A stretch of 64,000 nt of DNA, taken from NCBI RefSeq assembly GCF_001070855.1, contig NZ_JVLH01000004.1, positions 17,037-81,036 on the forward strand, written 5' to 3'. The translations under genes were made by a program, and so were the position numbers. Below, in pieces: positions 30,409 through 39,825 of this stretch. Source of the stretch: Trueperella pyogenes. GTDB lineage: Bacteria; Actinomycetota; Actinomycetes; Actinomycetales; Actinomycetaceae. A model generated the notes under the pieces. It was not told the origin of the DNA. It saw only the letters and a program-made list of their open reading frames with translations, and did not search any database. Numbering within the stretch: position 1 is the stretch's first letter; the number at the start of each line of letters is the position of its first letter.

Positions 30409-31305
30409 TTAACGCAAAGCGAAAATAAAGATCACATAGAAAACAGGGGCGGTCATCACCAGCGAATCAACACGATCAAGCACACCGCCGTGTCCTGGGA
30501 TCAATCCTGACATGTCTTTGAGCCCAACCTCACGCTTAATCAAAGATTCGGTGAGGTCCCCAATCGTCGCGCACACGCAGCCACAGACACCGGCAATGAC
30601 ACCCCACCACCACGTTGCACCCAGCAGCATAAAGCCACCGATTCCAGTAAGGATGCAGAAAAGCAAAGAACCGATGAAGCCTTCCCAGGACTTCTTCGGA
30701 GAGAGCCGCGGTGCCATGGGGTGTTTACCAAACATAATCCCTGCAAGCCACCCACCGATGTCATTGAAGCAGGTGACAAGGACATAAACACCGATCACCG
30801 CTGGCGAGCGAAAATCTCGCAACAAGAGAACAACAAAGCAGGCTAAGAAAGGAACGTAGACGGCGCTGAAGACACTCGCAATGATGTCAGTGATTCTGGA
30901 AGGAGTCGGCGCATCCACCAATCTCCATGCGACAACAGCAAAAACCGTCAAGTACAGCGCCATTGTGACGGCCTCGGGACCCAAGAACCACGCGCACACC
31001 ATCATCCCGATTGCGCCAAGATACAGCGGCGCCATGGCAAGACGCGTCCCCACGCGAGCAAAGGCTCCACCCAGCTCCCATAAACCGAGGAGTGCAATGC
31101 AGCATACAAAGGCAACAAAAATACCTTGAACAACAAGCAGTGAAGCAACAAGAAGGGCAATCAGTACGACAGCAGAGGAAACCGCTGCCGGAAGGTTCCT
31201 TCCCGCTCGCCCGGTAGGTGCAAGCGGCTGAGTGTTTTCGCGCGGCTCCGGAGAGAAGACGCGCGAAAACACTGAGGGACGCGGTTGATGGGATGAAGCC
31301 GACAT
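30409..31305 (-). CDS. cdsA: Phosphatidate cytidylyltransferase
   Basis: Integral membrane enzyme forming CDP-diacylglycerol from phosphatidate and CTP. 298 residues, about eight hydrophobic segments, and the CDS signature region (SPKKSWEGFIG ... GDLTESLIKREVGLKDMSGLIPGHGGVLDRVDS). The cytoplasmic N terminus of about 35 residues carries an inverted repeat in its DNA (31231-31273). The start overlaps the frr stop (TGATG). Confidence 0.95.
   Translation of the reverse strand: MSASSHQPRPSVFSRVFSPEPRENTQPLAPTGRAGRNLPAAVSSAVVLIALLVASLLVVQGIFVAFVCCIALLGLWELGGAFARVGTRLAMAPLYLGAIGMMVCAWFLGPEAVTMALYLTVFAVVAWRLVDAPTPSRITDIIASVFSAVYVPFLACFVVLLLRDFRSPAVIGVYVLVTCFNDIGGWLAGIMFGKHPMAPRLSPKKSWEGFIGSLLFCILTGIGGFMLLGATWWWGVIAGVCGCVCATIGDLTESLIKREVGLKDMSGLIPGHGGVLDRVDSLVMTAPVFYVIFIFALR
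31231..31273. repeat. Inverted repeat inside the cdsA 5' coding region
   Basis: Perfect 14-bp arms (AGTGTTTTCGCGCG at 31231-31244 and its complement at 31260-31273) with a 15-base loop, within codons for the cytoplasmic N terminus. There is no U-run, so it is not a standard terminator. Confidence 0.75.
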
Positions 31306-31862
31306 CAGATTGTCAGGAGTTCGCTTTCCTTCGTAGCCAAAAGCTTGTCGATCAACTCAACACGTGCCTTTGTAGCGGATTCGAGGGCTTTTTCTGCGCG
31401 TTCGACCTCATCCTCACCTGCATCGCCGTCCTTCTTCAGGCGATCAAGAGCTTCCTTGGCCTTACGACGGATAGAGCGAACAGAAACGCGAGCGTCTTCG
31501 GCTTTGTTCTTTGCCTGCTTCACGTATTCCTTACGGCGTTCTTCAGTCAGTGCAGGCAAAACCACGCGGACAACATTGCCGTCATCGGTCGGGTTGACGC
31601 CCAGATCCGACTCACGCAGAGTCTTAATGATTTCTTGAGTCGCAGTGCGGTCGAAAGGCGAAATCAGAACCGTGCGGGCCTCGGGAATCTGGAAAGAGGC
31701 GAGTTGCTGCATGGGAGTCGGGGCACCGTAGTAGTCCACCAAGAGCTGTTCAAACATTCCGGCATTTGCGCGGCCAGTACGGATATTTCCGAACTCATGG
31801 CGGGCAGCCTCGACCGTCTTATCCATCTTGTCTTCTGCTTCGAGCAGGATGTCATCAATCAC
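31305..31862 (-). CDS. frr: Ribosome recycling factor
   Basis: Splits post-termination ribosomes together with EF-G. 185 residues from GTG 31862 (VIDDILLEAEDKMDKTVEA), preceded by AAAGGAA. Typical segments are RTGRANAGMFEQLLVDYYG and TEERRKEYVKQAKNKAEDARVSVR. It follows pyrH by 13 bases, the usual order. Confidence 0.96.
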   Translation of the reverse strand: MIDDILLEAEDKMDKTVEAARHEFGNIRTGRANAGMFEQLLVDYYGAPTPMQQLASFQIPEARTVLISPFDRTATQEIIKTLRESDLGVNPTDDGNVVRVVLPALTEERRKEYVKQAKNKAEDARVSVRSIRRKAKEALDRLKKDGDAGEDEVERAEKALESATKARVELIDKLLATKESELLTI

Positions 31863-31875
31863 GGAAGTGTTCCTT

Positions 31876-32595
31876 TCAGTGTGATTCGCTGAGCACAAGC
31901 GTACCGATTTTTTCGCCTCGTAGCGCTGCAGTAACGTTACCAGCTTCGGACATGCCAAAGACGCGCATTGTGAGACCGTTTTCCTGCCCAAGAGCAAACG
32001 CTGCCGCATCGACAACCTTCAGGCCTCGGCTCAAGGCATCTTGGTAGGTGACAAAGTCAAGTTTCTTCGCATCGGGGTTAATTCGGGGATCGTCATCATA
32101 GACGCCGTCCACACCATTCTTTGCGACAAGCAGTTCATCGCAATGAGTTTCCAAGGCTCGCTGCGCAGAAACGGTATCGGTGGAGAAATATGGAAGGCCC
32201 GCGCCAGCACCAAAAAGAACGACGCGGCCTTTCTCCAAGTGACGGATTGCGCGCAGAGGGATGTAAGGTTCTGCAACCTGCTGCATGGCAATAGCACTCT
32301 GGACGCGCGCGGGAACACCGGATTGTTCAATAAAGTCTTGAAGCGCCAGTGCATTCATGACAGTTCCGAGCATTCCCATGTAGTCAGCGCGGGAGCGGTC
32401 AAGCCCCTGCCGAGAGAGCTCAGCACCACGGAAAAAGTTACCTCCACCAACGACGACTGCAACCTGGATCCCTGCATGAACGGCATCTGCGATCTGTTCT
32501 GCGATTGAACGGACTACCGTGGGATCGAGGCCGACGGAACCTCCGCCGAAAGCCTCACCTGAGAGTTTGAGCAGGACACGACGAGCAGCTGGCAT
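31876..32595 (-). CDS. pyrH: UMP kinase
   Basis: Hexameric amino-acid-kinase-family enzyme making UDP from UMP. 239 residues: [11 protein letters not shown] at the N terminus, [11 protein letters not shown], and [20 protein letters not shown] 32595 has AAAGGAGA upstream. The tsf terminator precedes it, but partial read-through into pyrH-frr is usual. Confidence 0.96.
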   Translation of the reverse strand: MPAARRVLLKLSGEAFGGGSVGLDPTVVRSIAEQIADAVHAGIQVAVVVGGGNFFRGAELSRQGLDRSRADYMGMLGTVMNALALQDFIEQSGVPARVQSAIAMQQVAEPYIPLRAIRHLEKGRVVLFGAGAGLPYFSTDTVSAQRALETHCDELLVAKNGVDGVYDDDPRINPDAKKLDFVTYQDALSRGLKVVDAAAFALGQENGLTMRVFGMSEAGNVTAALRGEKIGTLVLSESH

Positions 32596-32640
32596 GAATT
32601 CTTCTCCTTTGAATATGTGCTGAGTCGAAAGAGATAGGGC

Positions 32641-32667
32641 GATGGCCCCGCCAGAAGCGGGGCCATC
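32641..32667 (-). terminator. Terminator after tsf
   Basis: 11-bp perfect stem (GATGGCCCCGC at 32641-32651 with 32657-32667) and a 5-base loop, directly after tsf. Confidence 0.75.
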
Positions 32668-32675
32668 ACACGAAA

Positions 32676-33503
32676 TCAGGCGCCGACGTGGACGCGCACG
32701 AACTGGGTGACCTTTGCACCAGCCTCGCGCAGGACCTGTCCGACGGACTTTGAAGGATCGCGGGCAAATGCCTGATCGACCAAGCAGTTGTCCTTGTAGA
32801 ACGCTTCAAGGCGTCCCTGAACGATCTTCGGAACGATGTGCTCGGGCTTGCCTTCCTCAAGGGTGATCTTCTCGAGGGTTGCGCGCTCCTTGTCAAGGAC
32901 ATCGGCAGGAACCGAGTCACGATCGAGGTAGGCGGGCATGTATGCGGCGACGTGCATCGCGATATCGTGGGCAACGCCTGCACCTGCTGCGTCGGTAACG
33001 ACGAAGACACCAACCTGCGGAGGCAGGTCAGGGCTGGTCTGGTGCAGGTAGAGATCAACGTTCTCGCCCTCAACGCGGATCACGCGGCGGATCTCAAGCT
33101 TTTCGCCGATGACAGCGGCCATAGCATCAAGCTGATCCTTAACGGTGGAGTCGCCCATGGGGGCTGCAAGCAGCGAGTCAACATCAGAAGCACCGGAAGC
33201 AACTGCGGCTTCGAGTACTGACTTAGCGAAGTCAATGAACTTCTCATTCTTTGCGACGAAGTCGGTCTCGGAGTTGACCTCAACCATAACGCCCACGCCA
33301 TCTTGAACCGAAGCGGCAAGCAGGCCTGCAGAAGCCTGACGACCCTCACGCTTGGACAGAGACTTCAGACCCTTGAGGCGAATGATCTCGAGAGCCTTCT
33401 CGGCATCGCCATCGGCTTCCTGGAGCGCCTTCTTGACGTCCATCATGCCTGCGCCGGTCTTCTCGCGCAGAGCCTTCACATCAGCGGCAGTGAAATTAGC
33501 CAT
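32676..33503 (-). CDS. tsf: Translation elongation factor Ts
   Basis: Guanine nucleotide exchange factor for EF-Tu, 275 residues. The N-terminal UBA-like start ([23 protein letters not shown]) and [10 protein letters not shown] are diagnostic. It follows rpsB by 20 bases in the classical rpsB-tsf operon. Confidence 0.97.
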   Translation of the reverse strand: MANFTAADVKALREKTGAGMMDVKKALQEADGDAEKALEIIRLKGLKSLSKREGRQASAGLLAASVQDGVGVMVEVNSETDFVAKNEKFIDFAKSVLEAAVASGASDVDSLLAAPMGDSTVKDQLDAMAAVIGEKLEIRRVIRVEGENVDLYLHQTSPDLPPQVGVFVVTDAAGAGVAHDIAMHVAAYMPAYLDRDSVPADVLDKERATLEKITLEEGKPEHIVPKIVQGRLEAFYKDNCLVDQAFARDPSKSVGQVLREAGAKVTQFVRVHVGA

Positions 33504-33523
33504 TACTGAATTCCTTTCTCAGC

Positions 33524-34360
33524 TCAGTCCTGTGCGGGCTTTTCGGACTCTTCGGCAACAGCTTCTGCTGCGGACTCGTCAGCCGCAACTTCACCTTCGA
33601 GGAGTTCGCGTTCCCACTCAGCCAGAGGCTCAACTGCGGAGGAATCCTCAGAAGCATTCTTACGGCCGGCGCTGCGCGCAAGCAGGCCTTCAGCAACTGC
33701 GTCTGCAATCACGCGGGTCAGCAGTGCAACTGCGCGAATTGCGTCGTCGTTGCCGGGAATACGGTAGTCGACCTCATCCGGATCAGCATTGGTGTCCAGG
33801 ATGGCAACGATCGGGATGTTGAGCTTGCGAGCTTCAGAAACAGCGAGGTGTTCCTTCTTGGGGTCAACGATCCACACTGCGGAAGGCACCTTGACCATAT
33901 CGCGGATACCGCCGAGGGTGCGAGCAAGCTTGTCCTTCTCGCGACGCATCATGAGCAGTTCCTTCTTGGTGCGACCAGAAGACGCCACATCGTCGAAGTC
34001 GATCTGCTCAAGTTCCTTCAGGCGCTGGAGGCGCTTGGAAACGGTGGAGAAGTTGGTGAGCATACCACCGAGCCAGCGGTGGTTCACGTAGGGCATGCCA
34101 ACGCGCTGTGCCTGCTCGGCGACAGCTTCCTGTGCCTGCTTCTTGGTGCCGACGAAGAGGATGGTTCCGCCGTGTGCAACGGTTTCCTTGACGAAGTCGA
34201 AGGCAATATCGATATCGGCAATGGTCTGCTCGAGGTCGATGATGTAGATGCCGTTACGTTCGGTGAGGATGAAGCGCTTCATCTTCGGGTTCCAACGACG
34301 GGTCTGGTGCCCGAAGTGAACGCCAGATTCCAGAAGCTGGCGCATGGTGACGATTGCCAT
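33524..34360 (-). CDS. rpsB: 30S ribosomal protein S2
   Basis: 278 residues. Start ATG 34360 ([19 protein letters not shown]) is preceded by GGAAAGGA; the open frame runs further upstream but without ribosomal sequence. [15 protein letters not shown] and [13 protein letters not shown] are typical. The C-terminal extension of about 50 residues is rich in Glu, Ala and Ser, as in other actinobacteria. Confidence 0.97.
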   Translation of the reverse strand: MAIVTMRQLLESGVHFGHQTRRWNPKMKRFILTERNGIYIIDLEQTIADIDIAFDFVKETVAHGGTILFVGTKKQAQEAVAEQAQRVGMPYVNHRWLGGMLTNFSTVSKRLQRLKELEQIDFDDVASSGRTKKELLMMRREKDKLARTLGGIRDMVKVPSAVWIVDPKKEHLAVSEARKLNIPIVAILDTNADPDEVDYRIPGNDDAIRAVALLTRVIADAVAEGLLARSAGRKNASEDSSAVEPLAEWERELLEGEVAADESAAEAVAEESEKPAQD

Positions 34361-34715
34361 TGCATCGTCCTTTCCCCGCTGAGCGGGATCATGGGGTTTC
34401 CCCCGGTTTTCTCGGTTAATGTGCCTTTCGGCCCTGGTGCCATGACGTTGCGACCCATTGGACCGTGACGCAACTGCCCCGGCACTTTCACTTCCGTGAG
34501 GTGCTCGGAAAATGGCACGCGAAGTCATCCGCATAGCGAATGCTGTTCAATCCTACCGTATTCGTTACGGAGATTCGGCCTTCAGAAGGTGCGCGACGAC
34601 GAAATTCAGCTTGTGATTGCTCACTTTTTATCCACAGGGTGTACGCCCTCTCCGTGTTGTCCACAGATTCAAGCATGCTCATGCATACAGATGGCTTTTA
34701 AAGAGATCGTCGTCT
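34361..34715. other. rpsB leader and divergent intergenic region
   Basis: 355 bp without a gene. The rpsB side (about 34370-34510, read on the minus strand) has several complementary segments, including a CCGGGGGAAACCCC stem-like stretch and paired G/C blocks, and may be a structured 5' leader for S2 autoregulation. Candidate -10 elements (TAGGAT, TACGGT) lie near 34550 on the minus strand without a clear -35. Two DnaA-box-like sites occur at 34628-34665. Confidence 0.45.
34628..34665 (+). promoter_or_regulatory. Pair of DnaA-box-like sites
   Basis: TTATCCACA at 34628-34636 is a perfect DnaA-box consensus; TTGTCCACA at 34657-34665 is a one-base variant in the same orientation 20 bp further on. 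Whether DnaA binds here is not shown; the sites lie between rpsB and an M23-like gene. Confidence 0.45.
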
Positions 34716-35249
34716 ATGGCGATATTTCCTAATCTTCGAAAGAAGCTGACACACATAGGACTGGCAACACTCGTTGCCTTTGCATTTCTAGGTCTACCGG
34801 CATACGGCGTCACTCAGCCACATTTCGCTTCGCAGTGGCACCAACCTTTCAGAGGCGGCTTCACCCTGGTTAAAACTTTTAACCCACCGGACAGACCCTG
34901 GCTGAGTGGATCTCGAGGAGTATGGCTCAACCTCTATAACCCCCAAGGCACAATCGAATCGCCATGCGATGGCAGGGTGATCTACAGCGCCGATCTCGCT
35001 GGTCGAAAGGTTCTTTCAATTGACTGCGGCGGAATCCATTCGACTTTCGAACCTGTGGTGACCACACTGCGCACGGGCCAAAGTGTGAGGCGAGGAGAGC
35101 AAATTGCGTCAGTTCCTCCCCTAGGGAGCGAATGGACAAGCACATCTATTCGAGAAGCACAGATTCATTGGGGTGCAAAAGTATCGCGCACTCGATATAT
35201 CAACCCATTGCGAATGCTCACTGGGCACCCCAGGCTTAAAACCCTTTGA
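34716..35249 (+). CDS. M23-like peptidase-fold protein, probably inactive
   Basis: 177 residues. An N-terminal hydrophobic signal (IGLATLVAFAFLGLPAYG) is followed by a LytM/M23-type beta domain (RGVWLNLYNPQGTIESPCDGRVIYS). Active M23 proteins have HxxxD and HxH zinc ligands: here the HRGVD motif reads SRGVW (Ser66, Trp70) and the HLHWG motif reads QIHWG (Gln149, His151), so three of four ligands are replaced. An envelope or regulatory role as in other degenerate LytM proteins is possible. ATG 34716 has only a weak AAAGAGA upstream. It lies beside rpsB, where actinobacteria usually carry an M23 gene. Confidence 0.8.
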   Translation: MAIFPNLRKKLTHIGLATLVAFAFLGLPAYGVTQPHFASQWHQPFRGGFTLVKTFNPPDRPWLSGSRGVWLNLYNPQGTIESPCDGRVIYSADLAGRKVLSIDCGGIHSTFEPVVTTLRTGQSVRRGEQIASVPPLGSEWTSTSIREAQIHWGAKVSRTRYINPLRMLTGHPRLKTL

Positions 35250-35254
35250 ACACG

Positions 35255-36229
35255 CTAGGCACGCGGGTGTGCTTGTCGATAGATTGCACTTAGGCGCTGG
35301 GCATCAACATGCGTATACCTTTGCGTTGTTTGAAGCGAGGAATGCCCAAGCATTTCTTGCACTGCCCGAAGATCGGCTCCCCCACCCAAAATATGCGTTG
35401 CTGCGGTATGCCGAAGGGCGTGAGGTGCAATATCTCGAACCCCTGCACGTGCACACATCCGGTGGAGCATTCCTCGGATTACGCGCGGATCGATACGTTT
35501 ACCTTTGTCACCGACAAAGAGCGCCTTCCCTGCTTCCGGATGGGCCAACTCTTGTCTTGGCCCATTAAGCCAACGCTGAAGGGCGTTGAGACAAGTTCGG
35601 GTAAAGGGAACAATGCGTTCCTTGTTTCCTTTACCAATCACACGAAGGGTCATTCCCTGTTGATCAATCGAGGTCGTATCCAAGGAGCAGACTTCGCTCA
35701 CACGCATTCCAGTCGCGTAAATGGTTTCTAGAATTGCCCAATCTCGTACTGCTGCTGGCGAGGGATCATCACTGGCTTGGAGCTCAGCACATGCAAGGAG
35801 ACGTTCAGTGTCAGAAACTGTTTGGACCTGCGGAAGCTTTTGATCACCGCGAGCGCTGGTCACAAGCAGCCCGGGATCAGTTGTGAGATAGCCCCGACGG
35901 TGAGCCCACGCGGTGAATGAGCGTATCGAGGCAGTCTTCCGTGAGACAGTTGAGCGTGAGTTCCCCTTGCGAAGTTCATCCGCAAGCCACATGCGAATTG
36001 CGCGCAAGGTAACGACGTTATTGACGTTATCTACTGTGAGCTCATCGGTATCGGTATTTTCGAGAAATGAATGCAAGTCTCCGATGTAGGCACGCAGAGT
36101 ATGCGGAGAAACTACAGCATTAGCGCGCAGGTAGGTCTCCCACGCTTCCAGCAGTCTCTCATCCATACCGAGCAGTTTAGTGATGTGGGGATTTACTTCG
36201 GTGCCAGCCGCGCTCATCGTTTGCGACAT
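35255..36229 (-). CDS. xerC: Tyrosine recombinase XerC
   Basis: Site-specific recombinase resolving chromosome dimers at dif with XerD. 324 residues, N-terminal SAM-like domain and C-terminal catalytic domain with Arg (TGMRVSEVCSL), HxxR (HALRHTAATH), LGHSS and the nucleophile Tyr in TTQRYTHVD. The start at 36229 has GAGGG too close to it; ATG 36217 (MSAAG) is an alternative. With either, the gene overlaps the dprA 3' end by 40-53 bp. Confidence 0.94.
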   Translation of the reverse strand: MSQTMSAAGTEVNPHITKLLGMDERLLEAWETYLRANAVVSPHTLRAYIGDLHSFLENTDTDELTVDNVNNVVTLRAIRMWLADELRKGNSRSTVSRKTASIRSFTAWAHRRGYLTTDPGLLVTSARGDQKLPQVQTVSDTERLLACAELQASDDPSPAAVRDWAILETIYATGMRVSEVCSLDTTSIDQQGMTLRVIGKGNKERIVPFTRTCLNALQRWLNGPRQELAHPEAGKALFVGDKGKRIDPRVIRGMLHRMCARAGVRDIAPHALRHTAATHILGGGADLRAVQEMLGHSSLQTTQRYTHVDAQRLSAIYRQAHPRA

Positions 36230-37334
36230 AACCCTCTAATTGAAGTCGAACAAGCGCGATCTTCACGCTCTCTTCATCCAGACCAGCAGCAACCGCCGCT
36301 CTTTCAATTGTCATTGAACGCCTCTGCGGAAGCGCCTCAAATACTCTGCGCATCAGTGGCTGAAGCGCATCAATCCCATGATCGGAAGCTACTGGGTCTC
36401 CAAATAGTGGCATTTGGTTTTCTTCAGGGAGCTTCTCCCCGATCATGTCGACGATATCTGCCCAATCACGAACGAGTATTCCTCCGTTACGTAACAGTTC
36501 GTGGACGCCTCGTGAAGCCTCTGAATAGACCGAGCCGGGAACTCCGCCAACGGGGGTCCCCATCTCTAGTGCCCAACGCGCAGTTGCCAGCGCACCAGAG
36601 CGTGGCGAAGCCTCGACGACGACAACCCCAGCGGCAGCTGCGGCGATCAGGCGGTTCCTTCCTAAGAAGCGCCACTTAGCGGGACGGAAAGTGCAGGGAA
36701 CTTCGGATACTAAGGCCCCTCCACACCTCAGAATCGCACGAAATAGATCGCTATTGCTGGCTGGGTAGAGGTTTCCCAATCCACCAGCCATGTAGGCACA
36801 GGTCTGGCCTCGAACATTAACGCTTCCCTGGTGCACCGCGGTATCTATGCCTATCGCCCCGCCCGAGATTGTCCCATAACCACGATGCGACAGCTCTGAT
36901 GCCAGTTCACTTGCTACTTCGTTCCCATAGTGCGATGAGGCTCGAGCGCCAACGATTGCGATAGCTGGCGACTTCGGCATTTCCCCGATGACCCAGAGCA
37001 ACCGAGGCTGCCCTTCCCCTAGTTTTTCAAAGCCACCAGGCCAGTCAGGATCGCTCGGAAGAACAAGACGCCCACCGATTTTATTCAAGATTTCCAATTC
37101 AACGTGTGGATTCGCAGACAAAGCGCGCGGTCGCCAGCGCTTCCAGCAGGAACGAAATACTTCTTCCTCACTTCTCAAGCACTGAGGGATTACCAGCGTC
37201 GAGGCTAAAATCCAAGATTTCGCTTCTTCGTCTCCCAAACGCAGTCGCAAAAGATCAAGGTGCGCATCCGATGGTTCGCTCACGCTATTCCACCAGATTT
37301 CGTCGAGTAGTTCGGGGGTCTCATCCAATGCCAT
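36177..37334 (-). CDS. dprA: DNA-processing protein DprA
   Basis: Rossmann-fold protein that loads RecA on incoming single-stranded DNA in transformation. About 385 residues. SPAIAIVGARASSHYG, SGGAIGIDTAVHQG and RNRLIAAAAAGVVVVEA are family motifs; the C-terminal winged-helix-like domain follows. ATG 37334 has AAGGAGG upstream and lies 14 bp inside the comM 3' end, so expression is coupled. Confidence 0.94.
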   Translation of the reverse strand: MALDETPELLDEIWWNSVSEPSDAHLDLLRLRLGDEEAKSWILASTLVIPQCLRSEEEVFRSCWKRWRPRALSANPHVELEILNKIGGRLVLPSDPDWPGGFEKLGEGQPRLLWVIGEMPKSPAIAIVGARASSHYGNEVASELASELSHRGYGTISGGAIGIDTAVHQGSVNVRGQTCAYMAGGLGNLYPASNSDLFRAILRCGGALVSEVPCTFRPAKWRFLGRNRLIAAAAAGVVVVEASPRSGALATARWALEMGTPVGGVPGSVYSEASRGVHELLRNGGILVRDWADIVDMIGEKLPEENQMPLFGDPVASDHGIDALQPLMRRVFEALPQRRSMTIERAAVAAGLDEESVKIALVRLQLEGYVANDERGWHRSKSPHH

Positions 37335-38886
37335 AGTTCTCGCCTCCTTGCCTGAGCTGGAGAGCTGCAGAGAACTCATCCAGTCCAATCGAGTTTTTTC
37401 CTGAATAATCCGCGCAGGTCCACATAAGTCGCAGTAAGCGATCCGCTCCCCTCATTGAGAGCCGACCTTGATCAACTGAGTGATCGATCATGCTCAGGAT
37501 CTGATCCGAAGGTGGGTGATGCGATCGAATCCACGAACCCGCGACATCCCGATTCAGACGCCATTGAGTACCTTTAAGTCGATGAGCAGCTCGTTCACGC
37601 GCCTCGCAGACCTTGTCTTTGAGTGAATGCGAGTTGAAGTGAGATTCACAAGCAAGATCCGCCTGGCTGGGAACACGCATCGACAGTGTGATGTCAATGC
37701 GATCAATCAGAGGTCCTGAAAGACGTGCCAGGTAACGCCTCCTTTGGATGGAGGAGCAGGAACACGAACGAATTCGTCCACCCAGGTGCCCACACGGACA
37801 GGGATTTGTTGCCATCACCAATTGGAAAGAAGCCGGGTAACGTGCCGTATGGCCTGAACGCTGGATACGCACCCACCCTGACTCAAGCGGTTGCCGAAGA
37901 GAATCCAGAACTGCCGGCGCAAATTCTGTCGCTTCATCAAGAAACAGAATTCCTGCATGCGCCAATGAAGCGGCACCCGGGCGGATCACACCGCTGCCTC
38001 CACCAACCATTGCAGGGATCGACATCGAGTGATGCGGAGCTTGAAATGGAGGTTCTGTAAGCAATTGTCCGCTGCTCAAGTCTCCGGCAATCGAATGAAT
38101 AGCGCTAGCAGTTAAGGCATCGCTTTGTTCAAGTTCTGGAAGGATTGAAGGAAGTCTGGAAGCCATCATCGTCTTCCCGCTTCCGGGTTCGCCGATCATC
38201 ATCAGATGATGGCCGCCCGAGGCCGCGATGGCGACCGCCTCGATTGCCGAGTTATGCCCACGTACTTGAGAAAAGTCTCCTACTCCCCCGCTTTGCATTG
38301 CTTCTTCCCCAGCATTTTTAAGCACCGATTCTTGAGCGGCTAGCCCAAGTACTCGTGCTCGTTTTGCCTGCCCGCCGAATGCCTGGACGAAGTCCGCGAG
38401 GTGCGCGAATGCGCACACTTCTATCCCTGGAACGAGTTGGGCTTCGCTGCGCGCCTCAAGAGGAACGAATACTCGGGTAATACCCGATCGTCGCGCCGAA
38501 ATTACCGCGGGCAAAATTCCCGGAAGAGTATGCAGACTGCCGTCCAAAGCAAGTTCACCAATGAAGACTTCACCTGCAACTCCTGTGCTTTGGATCTTCG
38601 AAGTTGCCAGAAGTATCGAGGCGGCAATGGAGAAATCAAATCCCGAGCCCGATTTTGGAAGCCCAGCGGGAGAAAGTCCGACCGTAACGTGCCGGTCGAG
38701 AACCTCCAACTCACAGGCTTGGAGGGCTGAGCGAACACGATCGCGAGCCTCTCTTAGGGATGCATCCGGAAGCCCGACGAGGGTGAAATTCACCAGCCCG
38801 CGGCCAACATGCGTTTCAACGTCGACGATATTTCCATCTAGGCCCACCAGAGCAATTGCGCGAGTACGTGCAAGCGAAGAAGTCAC
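37321..38886 (-). CDS. YifB/ComM-family Mg-chelatase-like ATPase
   Basis: 521 residues. ComM is a AAA+ helicase promoting branch migration during natural transformation. The N-terminal domain (LVGLDGNIVDVETHVGRGL, VGLPDASLREARDRVRSAL) and Walker A (GEPGSGKTMMASRLPSILP), Walker B (ILFLDEATEF) are clear. The C-terminal domain has TNPCPCGHLG and RLSGPLIDRIDI. GTG 38886 has AGGGGGA upstream and overlaps the yraN stop (GTGA). The yraN-comM-dprA-xerC order is the common actinobacterial one. Confidence 0.93.
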   Translation of the reverse strand: MTSSLARTRAIALVGLDGNIVDVETHVGRGLVNFTLVGLPDASLREARDRVRSALQACELEVLDRHVTVGLSPAGLPKSGSGFDFSIAASILLATSKIQSTGVAGEVFIGELALDGSLHTLPGILPAVISARRSGITRVFVPLEARSEAQLVPGIEVCAFAHLADFVQAFGGQAKRARVLGLAAQESVLKNAGEEAMQSGGVGDFSQVRGHNSAIEAVAIAASGGHHLMMIGEPGSGKTMMASRLPSILPELEQSDALTASAIHSIAGDLSSGQLLTEPPFQAPHHSMSIPAMVGGGSGVIRPGAASLAHAGILFLDEATEFAPAVLDSLRQPLESGWVRIQRSGHTARYPASFQLVMATNPCPCGHLGGRIRSCSCSSIQRRRYLARLSGPLIDRIDITLSMRVPSQADLACESHFNSHSLKDKVCEARERAAHRLKGTQWRLNRDVAGSWIRSHHPPSDQILSMIDHSVDQGRLSMRGADRLLRLMWTCADYSGKNSIGLDEFSAALQLRQGGENYGIG

Positions 38887-39284
38887 GCGATCCCCCTGAG
38901 CCATTCGATCTTCGGGGGATACCGCAAGAAATCTACACTTCCGCCTTCTCGCAGTTCTTGTCCGCAGGCGCGAGGCACCGTCAACGCAACGATGTCGATA
39001 CGCAGTTTTGAATGGAGCCTGCGCTGACGAGCCCACTGGGCTGCAAGCCGTCGAAGTTTCAGTACCTTCCGAGTATCAATTGATTCGAGCGCGCTGCCGT
39101 AACCAATTCCGACGCGAGTGCGCACCTCGACAACGACTGCGGTATTTCCTTCGCGAGCAAGAATGTCGAGCTCTCCGCGGTTCGAGTCGCGCCAATTCCG
39201 TTCAAGAACTTCTAGTCCTTGTTCTTCAATGAAACGACACGCATATTCTTCGCCCGCTTGACCGAGGTATTTTCTGTAGTCCAC
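38883..39284 (-). CDS. yraN: YraN/UPF0102 family nuclease-like protein
   Basis: 133 residues of the YraN family with a PD-(D/E)xK-like core (GELDILAREGNTAVVVEVRTR). The function is uncertain, perhaps a nuclease linked to DNA uptake. GTG 39284 (VDYRKYLG) is chosen for its spacing to AAGGAG. It is first of the yraN-comM-dprA-xerC operon. Confidence 0.9.
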   Translation of the reverse strand: MDYRKYLGQAGEEYACRFIEEQGLEVLERNWRDSNRGELDILAREGNTAVVVEVRTRVGIGYGSALESIDTRKVLKLRRLAAQWARQRRLHSKLRIDIVALTVPRACGQELREGGSVDFLRYPPKIEWLRGIA

Positions 39285-39335
39285 CACAGCTCCTTCCCGT
39301 TGAAGGAAGGATGACAAAACAGGGATTGCAGGAAA

Positions 39336-39390
39336 GTGTCCACACGAAATTCTGTGGAAAACACCGATGAAGTGTCATCCCTGTGGACAA
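39336..39390 (-). promoter_or_regulatory. DnaA-box-like cluster upstream of yraN
   Basis: TGTGGAAAA (39353-39361) and TGTGGACAA (39382-39390) are reverse complements of TTTTCCACA and TTGTCCACA, close to the DnaA box, and an opposite-facing GTGTCCACA lies near 39336. No gene lies in 39285-39477. The significance is unproven. Confidence 0.35.
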
Positions 39391-39477
39391 TGCGCCTGCC
39401 GCAATAATGAGATGCTCAGCAGACAATGAAGCACGCATCGGATTAGTCGATACGTGCTTTCCAATAGAAGCACCAAC

Positions 39478-39777
39478 TTAAGCGAGAGGGAGCTCAGGCT
39501 TATTGAGTTCCTCGACGTTGACATCCTTGTAGGTAACGACGCGCACTGAGTGTACGAATCGCGAGGAACGGTAAATATCCCAGACCCATGCATCGGTCAG
39601 GGTCAATTCAAAAAAGATATCCCCGCCAACTGGACGAGCCTGCACATCGACGTGGTTACACAGATAGAAGCGACGTTCAGTTTCGACGACATACTTGAAC
39701 AAGCCGATGACATCGCGATATTCGCGAAACAGTTCAAGTTCGAGGTTGTTTTCATACGATTCGATATCGCCAGCCAT
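39478..39777 (-). CDS. DUF2469 family protein
   Basis: 99-residue actinobacterial protein (MAGDIESYENNLELELFREYRDV, VETERRFYLCNHVDV). Its function is unknown. It commonly follows rnhB, as here (48 bp apart). Confidence 0.9.
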   Translation of the reverse strand: MAGDIESYENNLELELFREYRDVIGLFKYVVETERRFYLCNHVDVQARPVGGDIFFELTLTDAWVWDIYRSSRFVHSVRVVTYKDVNVEELNKPELPLA

Positions 39778-39825
39778 GATCGCCTCCTGTGTTGCTCCCA
39801 GTATCTTAGAGCGCGACCGAGTAAT

